A DNA stretch of 64,000 bases from Chlorobiales bacterium Clorobi_01 (GCA_001602925.1 LUZT01000006.1:362502-426501), one strand, 5' to 3'. Positions 33,191 to 42,033 are shown, counted from the stretch's first letter. Made by a program: numbers and translations. The notes: generated by a model from the letters alone, not told the origin.

Positions 33191-33840
33191 ATGAAACGTA
33201 TCTGTCCAAATCCGATGCAATGGCATGAGACGTTTGAGCGTTTGACCAACTATGCTCAGCGTAATCCATGCACTCCAGCGTCACCGCCAAAGCCTCTTAT
33301 CCTATCCGGATGGGCCTACAGCAACGACACCGAGAAGATGCAAAGATGGGAAGAAACGGTCAATTGGGCAGAACAGAATGGTTGCTCCAACATTGTGTCC
33401 GGTATTCCTGATCAGGATTTCTATTTCGTTGAGAACCCTACCAGCTATACGGTCGGACCGATGGGCGGTCCAATGTATCGCGCTTGGGATTTTAATTCAA
33501 AAGACAGACCTTCGTCCGAAGTTCTGGAAAAAAAACATGGAAATTTTGATTGCCCAGTGGTCTGAAATTGCAGGTGAAGAACTATCAAAAATCATTTTTC
33601 CCGTAGCGTTTACCGGCAACAAAGCTCGGCGACTGCTCATAAAGGCAGACGCCGCATCAAAACCTCCTTGGGGAGGATGGGATCATCTTTCCACGTTGAG
33701 ATTGAGCGGAGGACTTTTACCCGGTTTCGTTCATCGGTAAATAAAGCAATTTCACCGCACGAGGTTGATCACATTGACTTTATCACTGAGGAATTCGCCG
33801 AACCAGGCGCTTTCAGCCGACGCAAAAAGCCGCGCGGCTG
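33191..33840 (+). pseudogene. Frameshifted cassette gene
   Basis: From ATG 33191 one frame is protein-like for about 113 codons (RWEETVNWAEQNGCSNIVSG), then meets an 8-A run (33528-33535). The homologous text continues in another frame (MEILIAQWSEIAGEELSKII... to about 33690), then returns to the first frame (HVEIERRTFTRFRSSV to FITEEFAEP) and ends near 33840. Two opposite-sign indels would restore one gene of about 215 residues. Possible cause: decay, sequencing error at the A-run, or programmed frameshift. No family recognised. Confidence 0.6.
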
Positions 33841-33857
33841 AAGCGCAACGTTCGCAC
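33796..33857 (+). other. attC-like recombination site 2
   Basis: About 62 bp from CGCCGAAC to GTTCGCAC, with pairing arms GCGCTT/AAGCGC and CAGCCG/CGGCTG and one unpaired T. Same design as site 1. Confidence 0.65.
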
Positions 33858-34026
33858 GCCCTGCGGCCCATTAGACGATAATAGTCGCTGACGGCTCTTT
33901 TGCATTAGGCAAAAATACTGGCGAAAGCGTTGTGGATGTTCTCATCAGCTTCAATAGTCTTTCAACCAACTGCATCGCAGAAAGATATTTCAAAATCTCT
34001 CCCCCGCCCATTGCCAACACCGCTAT

Positions 34027-36135
34027 TTACTTCTCTCCCTTCTTCCCCCCGCTATTCTCCAGCGCTTTTTTCGAGATCGCTTCTTCGATGTCCGAGGAGA
34101 GCGTGAGGCTTTTGAAGAGGTCGAGCAGGTTTTGCTGGATGTTGAGGTTCAGGTTTACCGGGCGGTTGTTCTGGAAGTCGGGGTTGCGGCCTTTGAGCTG
34201 GATCGAAATCGTTGAGTTGCCGTCGGGGGTCATGACGATGTTGGAAACCAGCTCGGAGTAGAAGAAATTGCCGAGCGCTTCGTAGGTGAGGCGCATTCCG
34301 GCTCCGGCGGCGGCGCGCTCTTCCGGGGTGCTCGAATAGATGATGAGGCCGTTCTTCTCCGCATCCATGCTGCCCTCGGGAATGCTGAAGAGGTTGTTGT
34401 CGAGCACCACCGGAATGGCACCGCGAATGGTACCGGTAGCGGAGAGCTTTGAAGCGCCTTGCAGGTCGAGCAACGACTGGATCGGGATGCCGTTGAGCTG
34501 CACAAGGGTTTCGGTGTGCTTCGATTTGAGGTCGTAATCCATCTGTTTGACAGCGACCGTGCCGTCGAGGAGTCCCGCCGAAAAGTCTGACACAGTGACC
34601 AGCGAAGGTTTACCGGAGTCGGCGAACATCGTGAGCAAGCCTTTTGGCGACGTGAGAAGCAGTTCTCCGCTGCCGGTCTTGCGCTTGAGGCTCTTGAGCG
34701 TGGCGTTCACCGTCAGCTTGCCCTTTGTTTCCCGGTTCAGCGTGATGGACGGATCGGTGATCTCCCAGAGCACTTCGCTGCCTGCCGTTTTCGAGAACAG
34801 CTCGTCTGCGCCGGATGACTGTTTGGGCAGTTTCTGCCGGATCGAGCTGCTGCCTTGTGCGGTGAGTCTGGCCTTGGAGATTGCAATGCCGTTACGGTCG
34901 AGCCGGACGGGGATCGTGCCTGAAAGCCGACCGTTCATCTCGCCGCTGAACTCTCCGGTCAGCCGGATGCGGTCGAGGATCGAAGCCTTGTCAATGCTGA
35001 TGGTGGCCGCAGTCGCTCCCGACTTGAGGTCATACCGCGCGGGCGTCGATGCGATCCGGCTGCCGAAGAGCCTTGCCGAAAGCGAGTCGAGGCGGATTAC
35101 CGACACCGTGCCACTTGTGGCGTCGAGTGTTATTCTGGCATTGAGGTTCTCGATGAGCTGCGGCCCGCCGGGTTTTCGTCCGGCATCGAAAGAGATTTTC
35201 GTGCCTTTTGTTTTGAATGTGAACGCAGTGTTTTTCGCGGCATCGATGGTGCCGTCGCTGATCCGGATCGTGGAGTCGAGGTATTCGACCGGAATCGAAC
35301 CGCTGAGTTTGCCGGTGAGGCTGGCAGGCCCGGAATCGGGCGAGAACTGATCGAGGGGCGCGTTGTCGAGCTTCAGGACGAAGGCCGTGCGCTTGTTCCG
35401 CAGGCTGAACTCGATTTTGGGGGTGGAGGCTTTAATGCCGGAGAGTTGCAGCGAGCAGTTGCTGAAGGTCAGGGTGCAAGGTTTCTTGGGATTTCGCTCC
35501 AGACCGAAAGTTGCCTCAAAGCCGGAGAGCGGTGTTTTGGTGCTGCCTGAAAAAAGTGATTCAGCCCTGAACAGCGCCGGTTGCTGTACCCATTTGTTCG
35601 AGCGGGTGAGCAGTACGTCGTATGAAATATCTTCAATGCGCAACTGCCCGGCCTCGGCCTGCCCGTTCCTGACCGCAACGGCGATTGAATCGGGAGCAAT
35701 GGAGGGCAGTAGGCCGCCGGAGGGCAGCAAATCGACGCGCGCCCGGAGTCGGGGATTTGCTTGCCGGAAGCGGATCTCCGAAGGGGTCTGCCGCACCGAG
35801 ACGGAGTCGGCGTCGAGCTGCATTCCGAACGTTGGCGTTGTGCTTCCGGTGAGGTGTTTCCAGGAGAGTCGGCCGTTCAGAAGCTTGAGCGTGAAGGCCG
35901 AGGGGGTCGTTACGCAGGAGTCCGGTTTGATGCGAATCGTGGCGTCGAGCTGCCCGAAACCGATACCTGACAGACCCGGTCGCCCGGGTCTGTGCAGTTT
36001 CACGGTGATGCCTTTACCGGTTGTCGAGCGGTCAATGAGTGACTGGGCATACCAGGGAAAGGCGAGCCACGCTCCGCAAACAGCAAGAACCGTGAGCAGC
36101 AGCAGTGTTCCGATGATGCGCAGAAGCCACTTCAC
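34027..36135 (-). CDS. ydbH: YdbH-like intermembrane transport protein (AsmA-like superfamily)
   Basis: 702 residues from a GTG at 36135 with a single N-terminal transmembrane helix (about 4-28), then a long periplasmic beta-rich region with repeated 'GxLSGxIPV' units (GKLSGSIPVEY, GRLSGTIPVRL, GTIRGAIPVVL) as in the YdbH/AsmA group. These bridge-like proteins move phospholipids between inner and outer membranes. The following upstream genes are ydbL-like and ynbE-like, as in the enteric ynbE-ydbL-ydbH operon, which supports the call. It ends near the second cassette region. Confidence 0.82.
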   Translation of the reverse strand: MKWLLRIIGTLLLLTVLAVCGAWLAFPWYAQSLIDRSTTGKGITVKLHRPGRPGLSGIGFGQLDATIRIKPDSCVTTPSAFTLKLLNGRLSWKHLTGSTTPTFGMQLDADSVSVRQTPSEIRFRQANPRLRARVDLLPSGGLLPSIAPDSIAVAVRNGQAEAGQLRIEDISYDVLLTRSNKWVQQPALFRAESLFSGSTKTPLSGFEATFGLERNPKKPCTLTFSNCSLQLSGIKASTPKIEFSLRNKRTAFVLKLDNAPLDQFSPDSGPASLTGKLSGSIPVEYLDSTIRISDGTIDAAKNTAFTFKTKGTKISFDAGRKPGGPQLIENLNARITLDATSGTVSVIRLDSLSARLFGSRIASTPARYDLKSGATAATISIDKASILDRIRLTGEFSGEMNGRLSGTIPVRLDRNGIAISKARLTAQGSSSIRQKLPKQSSGADELFSKTAGSEVLWEITDPSITLNRETKGKLTVNATLKSLKRKTGSGELLLTSPKGLLTMFADSGKPSLVTVSDFSAGLLDGTVAVKQMDYDLKSKHTETLVQLNGIPIQSLLDLQGASKLSATGTIRGAIPVVLDNNLFSIPEGSMDAEKNGLIIYSSTPEERAAAGAGMRLTYEALGNFFYSELVSNIVMTPDGNSTISIQLKGRNPDFQNNRPVNLNLNIQQNLLDLFKSLTLSSDIEEAISKKALENSGGKKGEK

Positions 36136-36145
36136 AAGAGATCGC

Positions 36146-36502
36146 TTACTTCTTGGACCATGCGTCCTTTATCTTTACCCAAGTACCGGCGGGGAAGTCG
36201 GGATAGCGCTTTTCGAAGGTGCGCTGACCGGTCACTTCGACCGATATGCCATTCTTGGTGGCAATCTCTGAATAAACAGTCTGGCGCTGCTTGTTCACGG
36301 TTTCAACCAGTTGTTGAGCCTCGGTGCCCGCTCCGGGCGGAATGGCGATGTAGCCGTTGTCAACCTCGCCGACCAATCCCTTTGCTCTGGCTGTTTCGAG
36401 GTCGAGCGCAAAGGCGGAGGCCGTCGATGCCGCAAGAATGGTGAAGAAGAGGACGAAGGTTTTGGCCAGCGTCGCGAGACGATATGTTTTTATCATGTGC
36501 AT
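36146..36502 (-). CDS. ydbL: YdbL-like (DUF1318) periplasmic protein
   Basis: 118 residues from ATG 36502, ribosome-binding site GGAGGATCACC. Signal peptide at about 10-32 (LATLAKTFVLFFTILAASTASAFA). The body LETARAKGLVGEVDNGYIAI and VNKQRQTVYSEIATKNG is typical of DUF1318/YdbL. In E. coli YdbL modulates the YdbH-YnbE bridge. 10-nt gap to ydbH. Confidence 0.85.
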   Translation of the reverse strand: MHMIKTYRLATLAKTFVLFFTILAASTASAFALDLETARAKGLVGEVDNGYIAIPPGAGTEAQQLVETVNKQRQTVYSEIATKNGISVEVTGQRTFEKRYPDFPAGTWVKIKDAWSKK

Positions 36503-36517
36503 GGTGATCCTCCGTGA

Positions 36518-36754
36518 TTAGAAAATGTCCGTTCTTTTACCGATAGCGTTGTCGATGTCGCGATCGACCCTGATCCTGATCTCATGATCGATCTTGATGT
36601 TCATGTTGATCGTGATCGGCTTGTCGGGCGCTTCCACCTTCACGGTGGGGCTGCAACCGCCGATGGCGAGGCCTGCTGAAAGCAAAATCATTGCTGCGGA
36701 CAAGGTGCGAGCAGTTGGTCTGTTCATGTGGTTTCGGGTTTGTATGGAGTTCAT
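36518..36754 (-). CDS. ynbE: YnbE-like lipoprotein
   Basis: 78 residues from ATG 36754, or 69 from ATG 36727. Lipobox AGLAIGGC; the mature part TVKVEAPDKPITINMNIKIDHEI matches YnbE, the outer-membrane lipoprotein partner of YdbH. Same operon (15-nt gap to ydbL). Confidence 0.82.
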   Translation of the reverse strand: MNSIQTRNHMNRPTARTLSAAMILLSAGLAIGGCSPTVKVEAPDKPITINMNIKIDHEIRIRVDRDIDNAIGKRTDIF

Positions 36755-36912
36755 GTCAATTCCGATGCATCCGCAAGCCGGAGCCCGGTGCCGGTGTCGG
36801 CAGCTTTTCCGGAAATATAGCAAGCCCCTTCGTTTTTCCCCGTTTTTCCGCGGAAATCGTGCTGGTTGAATCGCCACGGACAAGGACGTGGAGTACCGGC
36901 AGACGGGATGGA

Positions 36913-37351
36913 TCAATCGATACTCTTGGCCCACTCCTGCAATTTTTCGCGCAGTTAATCGCGCACTTTCCTGAAATGGGCCAGTCTCTGTTCCCTTGTT
37001 TCCGCTTCAGCAGAAAGTTCGTCAAGCGGCCAGTAATAACGGCGGCCATCGAGCAGGTTCGGCCAGATGACCGGGCAGTGTGCCTCGGCCTTGCTGCAAA
37101 CCACGATGAGATGGTGAATGAAAACCTTTCCGAGATAGAGATCAAGCGACTTCGTTTTCTGCGAGCTTATGTCGATGCCGATCTCCTGCATCGCCTCTAC
37201 AGCGAGTGGCTCGATCTGCTCTTTCGGTTCCAGACCGGCGCTCATGACTTCGAAACGGTCGCCAGCCATACTCCGGAGCAATCCCTCAGCCATCTTGGCT
37301 TCGTGCCGTATTGCCGGTGCAGAGGAAGAGCACATTCTCTTTCTTTTCCAT
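36913..37351 (-). pseudogene. arsC: Broken arsC (arsenate reductase family)
   Basis: From ATG 37351 the N-terminal frame reads VLFLCTGNTARSQ, the catalytic P-loop of LMW-phosphatase-type arsenate reductase. Then the frame shifts because of one extra A after 'AGCCA' (in intact homologues SQMAEG), and continues in the next frame as MAEGLLRS... to FRKVRD. There a TAA (36955-36957) stops it, although the downstream codons LREKLQEWAKSID in the same frame look native and end at a TGA at 36913. Two lesions are thus present. An intact copy is at 38438-38872. Confidence 0.8.
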
Positions 37352-37385
37352 TTTTGTCAGTTTTGTTTGAAGCTGAAAAAAGCAG

Positions 37386-38441
37386 TTATGCGTTGTCAAC
37401 CACGCCGAACCATTTTTCCCTGAACCAGAGTGAGACGTTCACCAGTGCGATGAGCGCGGGCACTTCGACAAGCGGGCCGATGACGGCGGCGAAGGCCTCG
37501 CCGGAGTCGATGCCGAAGACGGCGACTGCCACGGCGATGGCCAGCTCGAAGTTGTTGCTCGCCGCCGTGAAGGAGAGCGTGGCCGACTTCGAGTAGTCCG
37601 CGCCGATCTTTTTGCCCAGCCAGAACGACACCAAGAACATGATGACGAAATAGAGCAGCAGCGGAATGGCGATGCGCAGCACATCCATCGGAATTTTGAC
37701 GATGTATTCGCCCTTGAGCGAGAACATCACCACAATCGTAAAGAGCAGCGCCACCAGCGTCAGCGGGCTGATTTTCGGAATGAACTCCCGCTCGTACCAC
37801 TCACGGCTTTTCAGCCGGAGCATCACGAAGCGCGTCAGAAATCCGGCGATGAACGGAATGCCGAGGTAGATGAAGACCGAGCGGGCAATCTCGCCGATGG
37901 TGATCTTGACGTGGAAGGACGTCATGCCGAGTTTCTCCGGCAGCACCGTCAGAAACACCCACGCATAGACCGAAAAGAAGAGCACCTGAAACACCGAGTT
38001 GAACGCCACGAGGCCCGCCGCGTACTCCGTGTCGCCCTTTGCCAGCTCGTTCCAGACGATAACCATCGCGATGCACCGCGCCAGTCCGATCATGATGAGA
38101 CCGGCCATGTAGTGCGGCATGTCGGAGAGAAACGCCACGGCGAGCACGAACATCAGCACCGGCCCGATTACCCAGTTCTGTAAGAGCGACAGGCCCAGCA
38201 CCTTCGTGTTGCGGAACACGTCGCCAAGCTCTTCGTACTTCACTTTCGCGAGCGGCGGATACATCATGACGATCAGGCCGATGGCGATGGGAATGTTGGT
38301 CGTGCCGGACTGGAACTGGTTCCAGAATCCGGCGATCTGCGGGTAGAGAAAGCCAGACAGCACGCCGATGCCCATCGCGAGGAAAATCCAGAGCGTCAAA
38401 TAACGGTCGAGGAAAGAGAGCTGTTTTGTCGAGATACTCAT
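37386..38441 (-). CDS. acr3: ACR3-family arsenite efflux transporter
   Basis: 351 residues, about ten transmembrane helices. [40 protein letters not shown] and [11 protein letters not shown] are diagnostic for ACR3/ArsB-like arsenite permeases, including the conserved Cys in ARC. Exports As(III), produced by arsenate reductase. Overlaps the upstream arsC by 4 nt. Confidence 0.92.
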   Translation of the reverse strand: MSISTKQLSFLDRYLTLWIFLAMGIGVLSGFLYPQIAGFWNQFQSGTTNIPIAIGLIVMMYPPLAKVKYEELGDVFRNTKVLGLSLLQNWVIGPVLMFVLAVAFLSDMPHYMAGLIMIGLARCIAMVIVWNELAKGDTEYAAGLVAFNSVFQVLFFSVYAWVFLTVLPEKLGMTSFHVKITIGEIARSVFIYLGIPFIAGFLTRFVMLRLKSREWYEREFIPKISPLTLVALLFTIVVMFSLKGEYIVKIPMDVLRIAIPLLLYFVIMFLVSFWLGKKIGADYSKSATLSFTAASNNFELAIAVAVAVFGIDSGEAFAAVIGPLVEVPALIALVNVSLWFREKWFGVVDNA

Positions 38442-38872
38442 GATTTTTCTCCCCGGATGGTTTCACGATAAAATTTTCCGAACCCCTGCTCGATCTCGTC
38501 GCGCACCCGGCGGAACTCGGCGAGCACCTCCTCGTCGGTGCCGGTGACTGCCGCCGGGTCGTCGAAGCCGATGTGCTGGCGGTGCCTGACCTGGCCGGTA
38601 AAGAGCGGGCAGCTCTCCTTCGCGCCGTCGCAAACCGTCACGACGTAATCGAACGGTCGGGCGAGAAATTCGTCAACGCTTTTCGGTCGGTTTGCCGAAA
38701 TATCGATCTCTTTTTCCCGCATCACCTGAACCGCCAGCGGATGCACCTCGCTCGCCGGAACCGTGCCTGCGGAGAACACTTCGAGTTCGGGGTCGAACGA
38801 ACGCAGGAATCCTTCGGCCATCTGACTGCGGCAGGAGTTGCCGGTACAGAGAACAAGTATCGACTGTTTCAT
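38438..38872 (-). CDS. arsC: Arsenate reductase, LMW-phosphatase type (intact)
   Basis: 144 residues. P-loop [11 protein letters not shown] with Cys10-area catalytic cysteine, Arg in the loop, then the redox Cys in [10 protein letters not shown] (two Cys about residues 82 and 89). Reduces arsenate to arsenite for the ACR3 exporter. It overlaps acr3 by 4 nt, in one operon. Confidence 0.9.
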   Translation of the reverse strand: MKQSILVLCTGNSCRSQMAEGFLRSFDPELEVFSAGTVPASEVHPLAVQVMREKEIDISANRPKSVDEFLARPFDYVVTVCDGAKESCPLFTGQVRHRQHIGFDDPAAVTGTDEEVLAEFRRVRDEIEQGFGKFYRETIRGEKS

Positions 38873-38926
38873 GACTTGGGTTGTATTTGTGGTTGTCGTT
38901 TGGGCGATTGTAACGCTCGATAATTG

Positions 38927-38983
38927 CCCCGGACTTCAGTCCGGGGTATGCAGATAAAGCAAAATAATCAAGGGCTTTAGCCC
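38927..38983. repeat. REP-like dispersed repeat, copy 2
   Basis: A perfect hairpin CCCCGGACT/AGTCCGGGG (38927-38946) followed by a spacer and GGGCTTTAGCCC (38972-38983). In reverse orientation this matches the element at 24264-24320. It lies between the arsC and permease genes. Confidence 0.65.
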
Positions 38984-39040
38984 GATTTCTTCTTCTGGAG
39001 GAAGTTGTGATCTGTTGTCATCGCTGAAAAAACGACGACT

Positions 39041-40087
39041 TCAGAACAATGCATTGAACACGAATCCGACCAGCATGATGCCTGTCGCCACGACTCCGGC
39101 GAAAACCGCGATGAGCTGCGGGCGGAGCACCTTGCGCAGGATGAGCATCTCCGGCGCGGAGAGGGCGATGACGCTCATCATGAAGGCGAGCACGGTGCCG
39201 AGCGCCGCGCCCTTGCCGAGCAGCGCCTGCACGACGGGAATGATTCCGGCGGCATTCGAGTACATCGGCAACCCGAGGAGCACGGCGGCGGGCACTGACC
39301 ACCACGCCTCGTTGCCCATCAGCGCGGCCATGAAGTTTTCCGGCACGTAGCCGTGGATGCCCGCGCCGAGACCGACGCCGAGCACGATGAAGAGCCACAC
39401 CTTGCCGACGATCTCCCGCACATGGCGCAGGCCTTCGCGAATCCGCTCCGGCCAGCTCACGGCTTCGACGGAAAATTCGGACGAGACCGCGCTGTTCTGG
39501 AGCTGCCGCACCCACTCTTCGAGATACCGTTCAAGCCCGAGCTTGCCGATCACCATCCCCGAAATCACCGCAACCAGCAGTCCCATCGAGAGATAGAGCA
39601 TCGCGACCTTCCAGCCGAACATGCCGAAAAGCAGCGCGAGCGCCACCTCGTTGACCATCGGCGCAGAGATGAGGAACGAGAAGGTGACGCCGAGCGGCAC
39701 GCCCGCCTGCAGAAAGCCGATGAAGAGTGGCACCGCCGAGCAGGAGCAGAAGGGCGTTACGATGCCGAGCGAGGCGGCCATCGCGTTGCCGACGCCGACG
39801 CGTCTGCCCGAAAGCATCGCCCGCGTCCGCTCCGGCGAAATGAAGGTGTGCACCACCCCCATCACGAACACCACTGCCGTCAGGAGCAAAAGCACCTTGG
39901 GCGCTTCGTAGATGAAAAAGCGCAGCGCCTCGCCAAGCGGGGTGGCGCGGCTTAAGCCGAGAGCGCCGACGAGCAGGTCAGCGCCCGCTTCGAGATTGAG
40001 GTAGAGCGGAATCCAGAGCGCCGCTGCCACCGCCACCCCGGCAATCCATGCCGGGGCAGCGTAGCTTTGTTGACCGTGCTGTTGCAT
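39041..40087 (-). CDS. DUF318/ArsP-like permease
   Basis: 348 residues from ATG 40087 (an in-frame start at 40120 would overlap the upstream thioredoxin-like gene). About eight transmembrane helices. CSCSAVPLFIGFLQAGVP is the conserved signature of the PF03773 permease group, of which ArsP exports organoarsenicals in some bacteria. It follows a thioredoxin-like gene in the arsenic island, so an arsenical or thiol-related substrate is plausible. Confidence 0.82.
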   Translation of the reverse strand: MQQHGQQSYAAPAWIAGVAVAAALWIPLYLNLEAGADLLVGALGLSRATPLGEALRFFIYEAPKVLLLLTAVVFVMGVVHTFISPERTRAMLSGRRVGVGNAMAASLGIVTPFCSCSAVPLFIGFLQAGVPLGVTFSFLISAPMVNEVALALLFGMFGWKVAMLYLSMGLLVAVISGMVIGKLGLERYLEEWVRQLQNSAVSSEFSVEAVSWPERIREGLRHVREIVGKVWLFIVLGVGLGAGIHGYVPENFMAALMGNEAWWSVPAAVLLGLPMYSNAAGIIPVVQALLGKGAALGTVLAFMMSVIALSAPEMLILRKVLRPQLIAVFAGVVATGIMLVGFVFNALF

Positions 40088-40091
40088 GGTT

Positions 40092-40397
40092 TCAGCAACA
40101 GCTTCCGTTCTGGCGGCCAATGCCTTTGGCGTGGTTGCCGCAGCAGCCGGAGGGCTTCGGCGCGGCGGTGAGCATCACGCGCAGCTCGTCGCCGGAGGGC
40201 ACGCGCCCGCTGCACGCCACCACGCCATCGATCACGAGGCCGGGCGTTGACATCACGCCATACGACACGATCTGCTGAATATCTTCGATTTTCTGCACGT
40301 TGGCCTCGATGTTTTCAGCGGCGATGACGGCCTTGACCGCATCGGCGAGCTGGTTGCATTTGGCGCATCCCGATCCGAGAATTTTGATCTCTTTCAT
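40092..40397 (-). CDS. Small thioredoxin-like redox protein (CxxC)
   Basis: 101 residues. GSGCAKC near residue 10 is the CxxC motif of the TIGR00412-like 'redox-active disulfide' family, and STPGLVIDG carries the cis-Pro. The C-terminal extension has GCC and CC pairs. It could reduce arsenate reductase or deliver As-thiols to the permease. Gap to the permease is 4 nt. Confidence 0.8.
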   Translation of the reverse strand: MKEIKILGSGCAKCNQLADAVKAVIAAENIEANVQKIEDIQQIVSYGVMSTPGLVIDGVVACSGRVPSGDELRVMLTAAPKPSGCCGNHAKGIGRQNGSCC

Positions 40398-40417
40398 TGT
40401 TCTTTTGTTTTAAGTTT

Positions 40418-40433
40418 ATCGCAAATAAACGAT
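40418..40433. promoter_or_regulatory. ArsR-type operator before the thioredoxin-permease genes
   Basis: ATCGCAAATAAACGAT, matching the box at 40821-40836 in 14 of 16 positions. It lies upstream of the minus-strand thioredoxin-like gene, so ArsR probably represses this unit too. Confidence 0.6.
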
Positions 40434-40469
40434 TTATAAAGGTGTCGCTATTGTTAAAAAATTCCGGTT

Positions 40470-40802
40470 TCAGCAGTTGCATCCGCCGCTCTTTTCGCTG
40501 GCGAAGAATTCCCCAAACAACGCCTGAGCCTTCGCCCAGTTTTCGCGATGGATGCAGTACTTCACCTTCGGCGGATTGATTTCGCCCTGGATCAGCCCCG
40601 CCTCCTTGAGCGCCTTCAGGTGCTGCGAAATGGTGGACTGCGCCATAGGAATAAGGCTGGTCAGTTCACCCGTAAAGCAGCAGGCCTCGCCGGCAAGCAA
40701 CCGCAGAATTTTAATTCGCACCGGATGCCCCAGCGCCTTGGCCATCGCCGCCATAGTGGTTTCATCCGTGGTGTAGCCGATGTCTGACAGGGTTCTCTGC
40801 AT
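40470..40802 (-). CDS. arsR: ArsR-family transcriptional repressor
   Basis: 110 residues, winged helix. Contains EACCFTGELT (paired Cys in helix alpha3-like region, metal site style) and STISQHLKALKEAGLI, the recognition helix, and a C-terminal CNC. Derepresses in the presence of As(III). First gene of the arsenic island, with a palindromic operator directly upstream. Confidence 0.9.
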   Translation of the reverse strand: MQRTLSDIGYTTDETTMAAMAKALGHPVRIKILRLLAGEACCFTGELTSLIPMAQSTISQHLKALKEAGLIQGEINPPKVKYCIHRENWAKAQALFGEFFASEKSGGCNC

Positions 40803-40819
40803 GCGCTTTTTGTTTAGTT

Positions 40820-40837
40820 CATCGTAAATATACGATG
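40820..40837. promoter_or_regulatory. ArsR-type operator before arsR
   Basis: CATCGTA-N4-TACGATG, a perfect 7+7 inverted repeat, about 18 nt upstream of the arsR start codon (minus strand). The related box at 40418 supports it. Confidence 0.65.
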
Positions 40838-40921
40838 AGTAGTGGAAGATGCAAGTTGAAAAGTGAGCGGGAAGCAGACGGGGGTCGTGTCGAGCGAGAT
40901 TGTCGGGTAGATGGAGCGTTT

Positions 40922-41202
40922 CGGCTCAGATGATTCTGGTTGTTTGGTGGGTGATTTTGCGCTAATTTTTCAGGTGATTGATTTGTGGGTGTGTTCTCGG
41001 CTTCGGTTTTGGAGTGGGTCAGTCGATGGGCTGTGAGCCGTGTTCTTATGCCGATCTGTATAAGAAGCAGAAATAAAACGCAATGTAAGGCTTAAATGAT
41101 TAAATATTTTAATCTTAACAGCTGTTTCGCTGCTGTTTTGATTGCGTCTTATATGGGTTTAAAATCAAAAATCTGCGGTTTAGACGGATCAGTATAAACA
41201 AT
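40922..41202. repeat. Leader repeat B, platform before the second cassette site
   Basis: Shares most of the sequence of leader A (32366-32560): TTTTGCGCTAATTTTTCA, ATTTGTGGGTGTGTTCTCGG, GTCGATGGGCTG, and GACGGATCAGTATAAACAATG. Copy B has about 90 extra bp in its middle (about 41036-41160) with an attC-like look (GTAAGGC ... CTTAAC). As in copy A it ends exactly at the cassette boundary GTTAG (41203). Confidence 0.65.
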
Positions 41203-41232
41203 GTTAGATTTGTAAAAAAAGGGAGTTACAAC

Positions 41233-42033
41233 GTGTCTGAAAAAGATTGTTTTATTATCGCACCCATAGGTGATGCAGAATCTGATACACGTAAGCGTTC
41301 TGATCAGATACTAAAACACGTAATAACACCGGCTTTAAAAGAATGCGGATACAAGCCAACAAGAGCTGATCAGATCTCTGAGCCTGGAATGATTACCAGC
41401 CAAGTTATTCAGCGAATCGTTGATGATCCTTTAGTCGTGGCGGACCTCACAGAGCGAAATCCAAATGTATTCTATGAGTTGGCAATTCGGCATGCGATCA
41501 GGAAGCCTTTGGTTCAACTCATAAAGAAAGGCGAACAAATTCCTTTTGATGTTGCTGGTACTAGAACCATTCACGTAGACCATCATGATCTAGATAGTGT
41601 TGAATTGGCAAAGACCGAAATAATTGCTCAAGTAAAAGCATTGGAAAAAAATCCAGCCAATCTTGAAACGCCGATATCGGTCTCGCTAGATCTCCAGCTT
41701 TTGCGACAAAGCGACAATCCAGAACAACGATCCTTGGCAGATGTGCTGTCCGTAATTACAGAGTTGCGGAGCTCTGTTCTTGGCTTAGAAAAGCGTTTAG
41801 ATAACCCTGAAGCACTAATTCCGCGAGATTATTTACGGTACATGTCTGAAAAATACATCATTAAGTCTCCACGATCTGAAAAGATGATGTATGAAATGCG
41901 TCACATCATAGAGGAATTGTATGATCTCGCAATGTCCGAGAAACCGTCTGGAAAAGCAGAGTGTGCGGAGCATGAAGAAAAATTAATGAGACTTCGGAAA
42001 ATGCTTGACATGTTGATGCATGATCGGTGGTAA
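41233..42033 (+). CDS. Cassette protein with nucleotide-binding/TIR-like domain
   Basis: 266 residues, GTG start preceded by GGGAGTTACAAC. The N-terminal ~110 residues contain FIIAPIG, TRADQIS and the alternating hydrophobic strands (VVADLTERNPNVFYELAIRHA) of the nucleoside 2-deoxyribosyltransferase/TIR-like fold; several prokaryotic defence effectors have this form. The C-terminal ~150 residues are helical and charged. As a cassette passenger it could be a defence or signalling gene; activity not testable from sequence. Confidence 0.65.
   Translation: MSEKDCFIIAPIGDAESDTRKRSDQILKHVITPALKECGYKPTRADQISEPGMITSQVIQRIVDDPLVVADLTERNPNVFYELAIRHAIRKPLVQLIKKGEQIPFDVAGTRTIHVDHHDLDSVELAKTEIIAQVKALEKNPANLETPISVSLDLQLLRQSDNPEQRSLADVLSVITELRSSVLGLEKRLDNPEALIPRDYLRYMSEKYIIKSPRSEKMMYEMRHIIEELYDLAMSEKPSGKAECAEHEEKLMRLRKMLDMLMHDRW

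Larger units (their letters stand above)
33173..33857 (+). mobile_element. Integron-type gene cassette 2, decayed
   Basis: Begins at GTTCGGCG (33173), complementary to CGCCGAAC (33796-33803) at the start of its own attC-like site. That site folds GCGCTT-T-CAGCCG with CGGCTG-AAGCGC, one unpaired T, and ends in GTTCGCAC. The passenger gene is frame-broken. Confidence 0.7.

Noticed and set aside
33871..34011. 46-codon minus-strand frame after ydbH (MGGGEILKYLSAMQ start)
   Set aside because: Composition is protein-like, but there is no ribosome-binding site and it abuts the attC-like site 2; kept only as a note.
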